A stretch of DNA of 6,602 bases from Proteobacteria bacterium UBA2996 (GTDB lineage: Bacteria > Pseudomonadota > Gammaproteobacteria > Arenicellales > UBA868), in contig DDZY01000185.1 in assembly GCA_002346525.1 (NCBI GenBank), forward strand, positions 1-6,602, read 5' to 3'. Below are positions 4,946 through 6,602 of this stretch, piece by piece. Every line of letters begins with the position of its first letter. The stretch's first letter is position 1. The notes under the pieces were generated by a model. It made no database searches. It had not been told where the DNA came from and saw nothing but the letters and a program-made list of their open reading frames with translations. A program made the position numbers and the translations under genes.

Positions 4946-6602
4946 GGGAAGAGCCAATCGCCGGTGAGGTGGCCGTCGCGCGTGAAAGCCGACGGTAGCG
5001 CTTGTCGGTTGTGGACAGGAGCCCCCCAAACACCATGATGAGTGCGCCGAGCCATATCCACCGGATGTAAGGCTTGACATAGAGGCGAACGGCCCAGCTG
5101 CCCTGATCGTCCAGAGGCTCGCCGAGGGCAACATAAAGATCCCGTCTTAGCCCTGCGTCAATAGACGCTTCGGTCATAGGCATTTGCTGCACGAGATAAA
5201 TCCGTTTTTCTGGATTGAGGATTGCATGTTGCCGGGTGCCGCGAAGGACGGTAATGCTGCCGGTATCAGAGAGGTAGTTGGGACCGCGCTGCTGACTGAT
5301 TCCGTCATATCGGAATGTGTAGCCATCAATTTCATAGGTATCGCCCGGCGCCATACGCAGGTCTTTTTCAACGGAGTACGTGGAGGTGAGCGTGACGCCA
5401 ATCACGAACACGCCCAGGCCAATGTGTGCCAGGGTCATACCCAGAACAGATCGCGGAGTTCTTGACAGACTCTGTAGCCGCCCACCTGTCCGGGTACGCT
5501 GCCAAAGTCCGCTTAATGCGGCAAAGATCGTCCAGAGCCCCAGCACGCTGCCAAATACGGCTCCGAGGCGATAGCTGTCAAAAAAGATCGGCCATAGTAG
5601 GCCCAAGGCGACTGCCAGGACAAACGCCGGTCCGAGAGGACGTATGAGTCTTGTCAGCCCGTCTTTCTTCCAGCGCAACAGGGAACCCACCCCGACCAGA
5701 ATAGCGAGCGGCGCGGTCAAGGGTATAAAGACGGCATTAAAGTAAGGAGGCCCCACTGAGATCTTGCCCATCCCCAGCGCATCAATTACCAAGGGGTAAA
5801 GCGTCCCCAGCAATACCGTCGCAGCAGAGACCACGAGCAGCACGTTGTTCAGCAATATGCCCGCTTCCCGTGAGACCAGGTTAAATCCACCGCTTGAGCG
5901 AACGGTGGGAGCACGCCAGGCATACAGCGCCAGGGAACCCCCCACAACGATGGCAAGAAAAATCAGAATGAAAAGCCCCCTCGTCGGATCCGTGGCAAAA
6001 GCATGTACAGAGGTCAGCACGCCGGAGCGCACTAGAAACGTGCCCAGTAGAGAAAGCGAGAACGCAAATACGGCCAACAATACAGTCCACGCCTTGAAGA
6101 CGCCGCGCTTTTCCGTGGCGGCGAGCGAATGGATAAGCGCGGTTCCTACCAGCCAGGGCATAAATGAGGCGTTTTCAACCGGATCCCAGAACCACCAGCC
6201 TCCCCAGCCGAGTTCGTAATACGCCCACCAACTACCCAGTGCAATGCCGGCTGTGAGGAAGATCCAGGCGGCAAGGGTCCAGGGACGTGACCAGCGTGCC
6301 CAGGCAGAGTCGAGGCGTCCCCCCAGAAGGGCGGCAATCGCAAACGCGAACGCAACCGAAAAGCCTACGTAGCCCATGTAAAGCATGGGGGGATGAATCG
6401 CGAGCCCGGGATCCTGCAGCAGGGGATTGAGGTCACCTCCATCCATTGGCGGCGGGAACTGCCGCTCAAAGGGGTTTGACGTAAACAGAATGAAGAGCAA
6501 AAAGCCGACACTGATGATGCCCATAACCCCCAGAACACGGGCGACCATTCGATCAGGAACACTCCGGCTGAACCAGGCAACCGCTCCAGTCCAGACAGCC
6601 AA
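4932..6602 (-). CDS. ccmF: Cytochrome c haem lyase subunit CcmF, partial (N-terminus beyond window edge)
   Basis: CcmF is the polytopic inner-membrane core of the System I haem lyase: it takes haem from holo-CcmE and attaches it to apocytochrome c. The visible 556 residues include the WWD haem-handling motif GWGGWWFWDPVEN (132-144). Four histidines sit in conserved contexts: LAIHPP (His70), LIHSLAATEKRG (His158), TSVHAFATDPTRG (His200) and LAHIGLG (His393). Matching these to E. coli His173, His261, His303 and His491 gives an offset of 103, 103, 103 and 98, so roughly 100 N-terminal residues lie outside the window. The first codon at the edge is TTG within the continuing frame, not a start. 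Many hydrophobic helices and a periplasmic domain (about 408-510) precede the last helix (about 512-530). The gene ends at TAA 4934-4932, 14 bp inside ccmH, and no ccmG lies between them. Confidence 0.95.
   Translation of the reverse strand: MAVWTGAVAWFSRSVPDRMVARVLGVMGIISVGFLLFILFTSNPFERQFPPPMDGGDLNPLLQDPGLAIHPPMLYMGYVGFSVAFAFAIAALLGGRLDSAWARWSRPWTLAAWIFLTAGIALGSWWAYYELGWGGWWFWDPVENASFMPWLVGTALIHSLAATEKRGVFKAWTVLLAVFAFSLSLLGTFLVRSGVLTSVHAFATDPTRGLFILIFLAIVVGGSLALYAWRAPTVRSSGGFNLVSREAGILLNNVLLVVSAATVLLGTLYPLVIDALGMGKISVGPPYFNAVFIPLTAPLAILVGVGSLLRWKKDGLTRLIRPLGPAFVLAVALGLLWPIFFDSYRLGAVFGSVLGLWTIFAALSGLWQRTRTGGRLQSLSRTPRSVLGMTLAHIGLGVFVIGVTLTSTYSVEKDLRMAPGDTYEIDGYTFRYDGISQQRGPNYLSDTGSITVLRGTRQHAILNPEKRIYLVQQMPMTEASIDAGLRRDLYVALGEPLDDQGSWAVRLYVKPYIRWIWLGALIMVFGGLLSTTDKRYRRLSRATATSPAIGSSHAVS

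Noticed and set aside
4946..5134. Upstream extension of the ccmH frame to a 224-residue protein
   Set aside because: The extra 63 residues lie inside ccmF on the same strand in another frame and look like out-of-frame coding sequence. The CcmH signal/anchor begins right after the ATG at 4945.
5845..6219. Plus-strand frame of 124 residues antisense to ccmF
   Set aside because: It is a shadow of ccmF: it lies opposite the conserved WWD and His200 regions and shows no domain character of its own.

Overview
The window is about 6.6 kb from a Gram-negative bacterium, most likely a proteobacterium. The reasons are a System I cytochrome c maturation (ccm) cluster, a twin-arginine-type signal peptide on a periplasmic binding protein, and strong Shine-Dalgarno sequences at two of the starts. 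A gammaproteobacterial origin is plausible, but the sequence alone does not settle it. Coding density is high. There are no tRNA or rRNA genes, IS elements, CRISPR arrays or phage genes, and no gene is visibly broken.

Left part (1-1649, minus strand): the start of a polyamine/opine-type ABC transporter operon. The first gene is a PotD-like substrate-binding protein with a Tat-type signal (465-1649). It is followed by a strong UUCG-tetraloop terminator hairpin and then by the 5' part of a PotB-like inner-membrane permease (383 down to the window edge). The permease reads from a TTG start missed by ATG-only gene calling. Any second permease and ATPase would lie beyond the left edge.

Middle (1650-3221): a 198-bp divergent intergenic region, then a plus-strand gene for a 457-residue two-domain protein. 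Its N-terminal half is a BtpA/SgcQ-like TIM barrel. Its C-terminal half is an adenine-phosphoribosyltransferase-like type I PRTase with an unusual PRPP loop (VDQWVETGGT). This is the most unusual gene here. Its shared promoter region with the transporter suggests, but does not prove, that the transported solute or a product of it is the substrate of the enzyme.

Right part (3248-6602, minus strand): the tail of a ccm operon in the order ccmF (5' end cut by the window edge), ccmH, ccmI. The genes are tightly packed: ccmF and ccmH overlap by 14 bp, and ccmH and ccmI abut with no gap. Together they act in the periplasm and inner membrane to reduce, hold and haem-ligate apocytochromes c. The thioredoxin-like gene ccmG/dsbE, often found between ccmF and ccmH, is absent at that position. 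The ccm operon converges with the BtpA-PRTase gene across a 26-bp gap.
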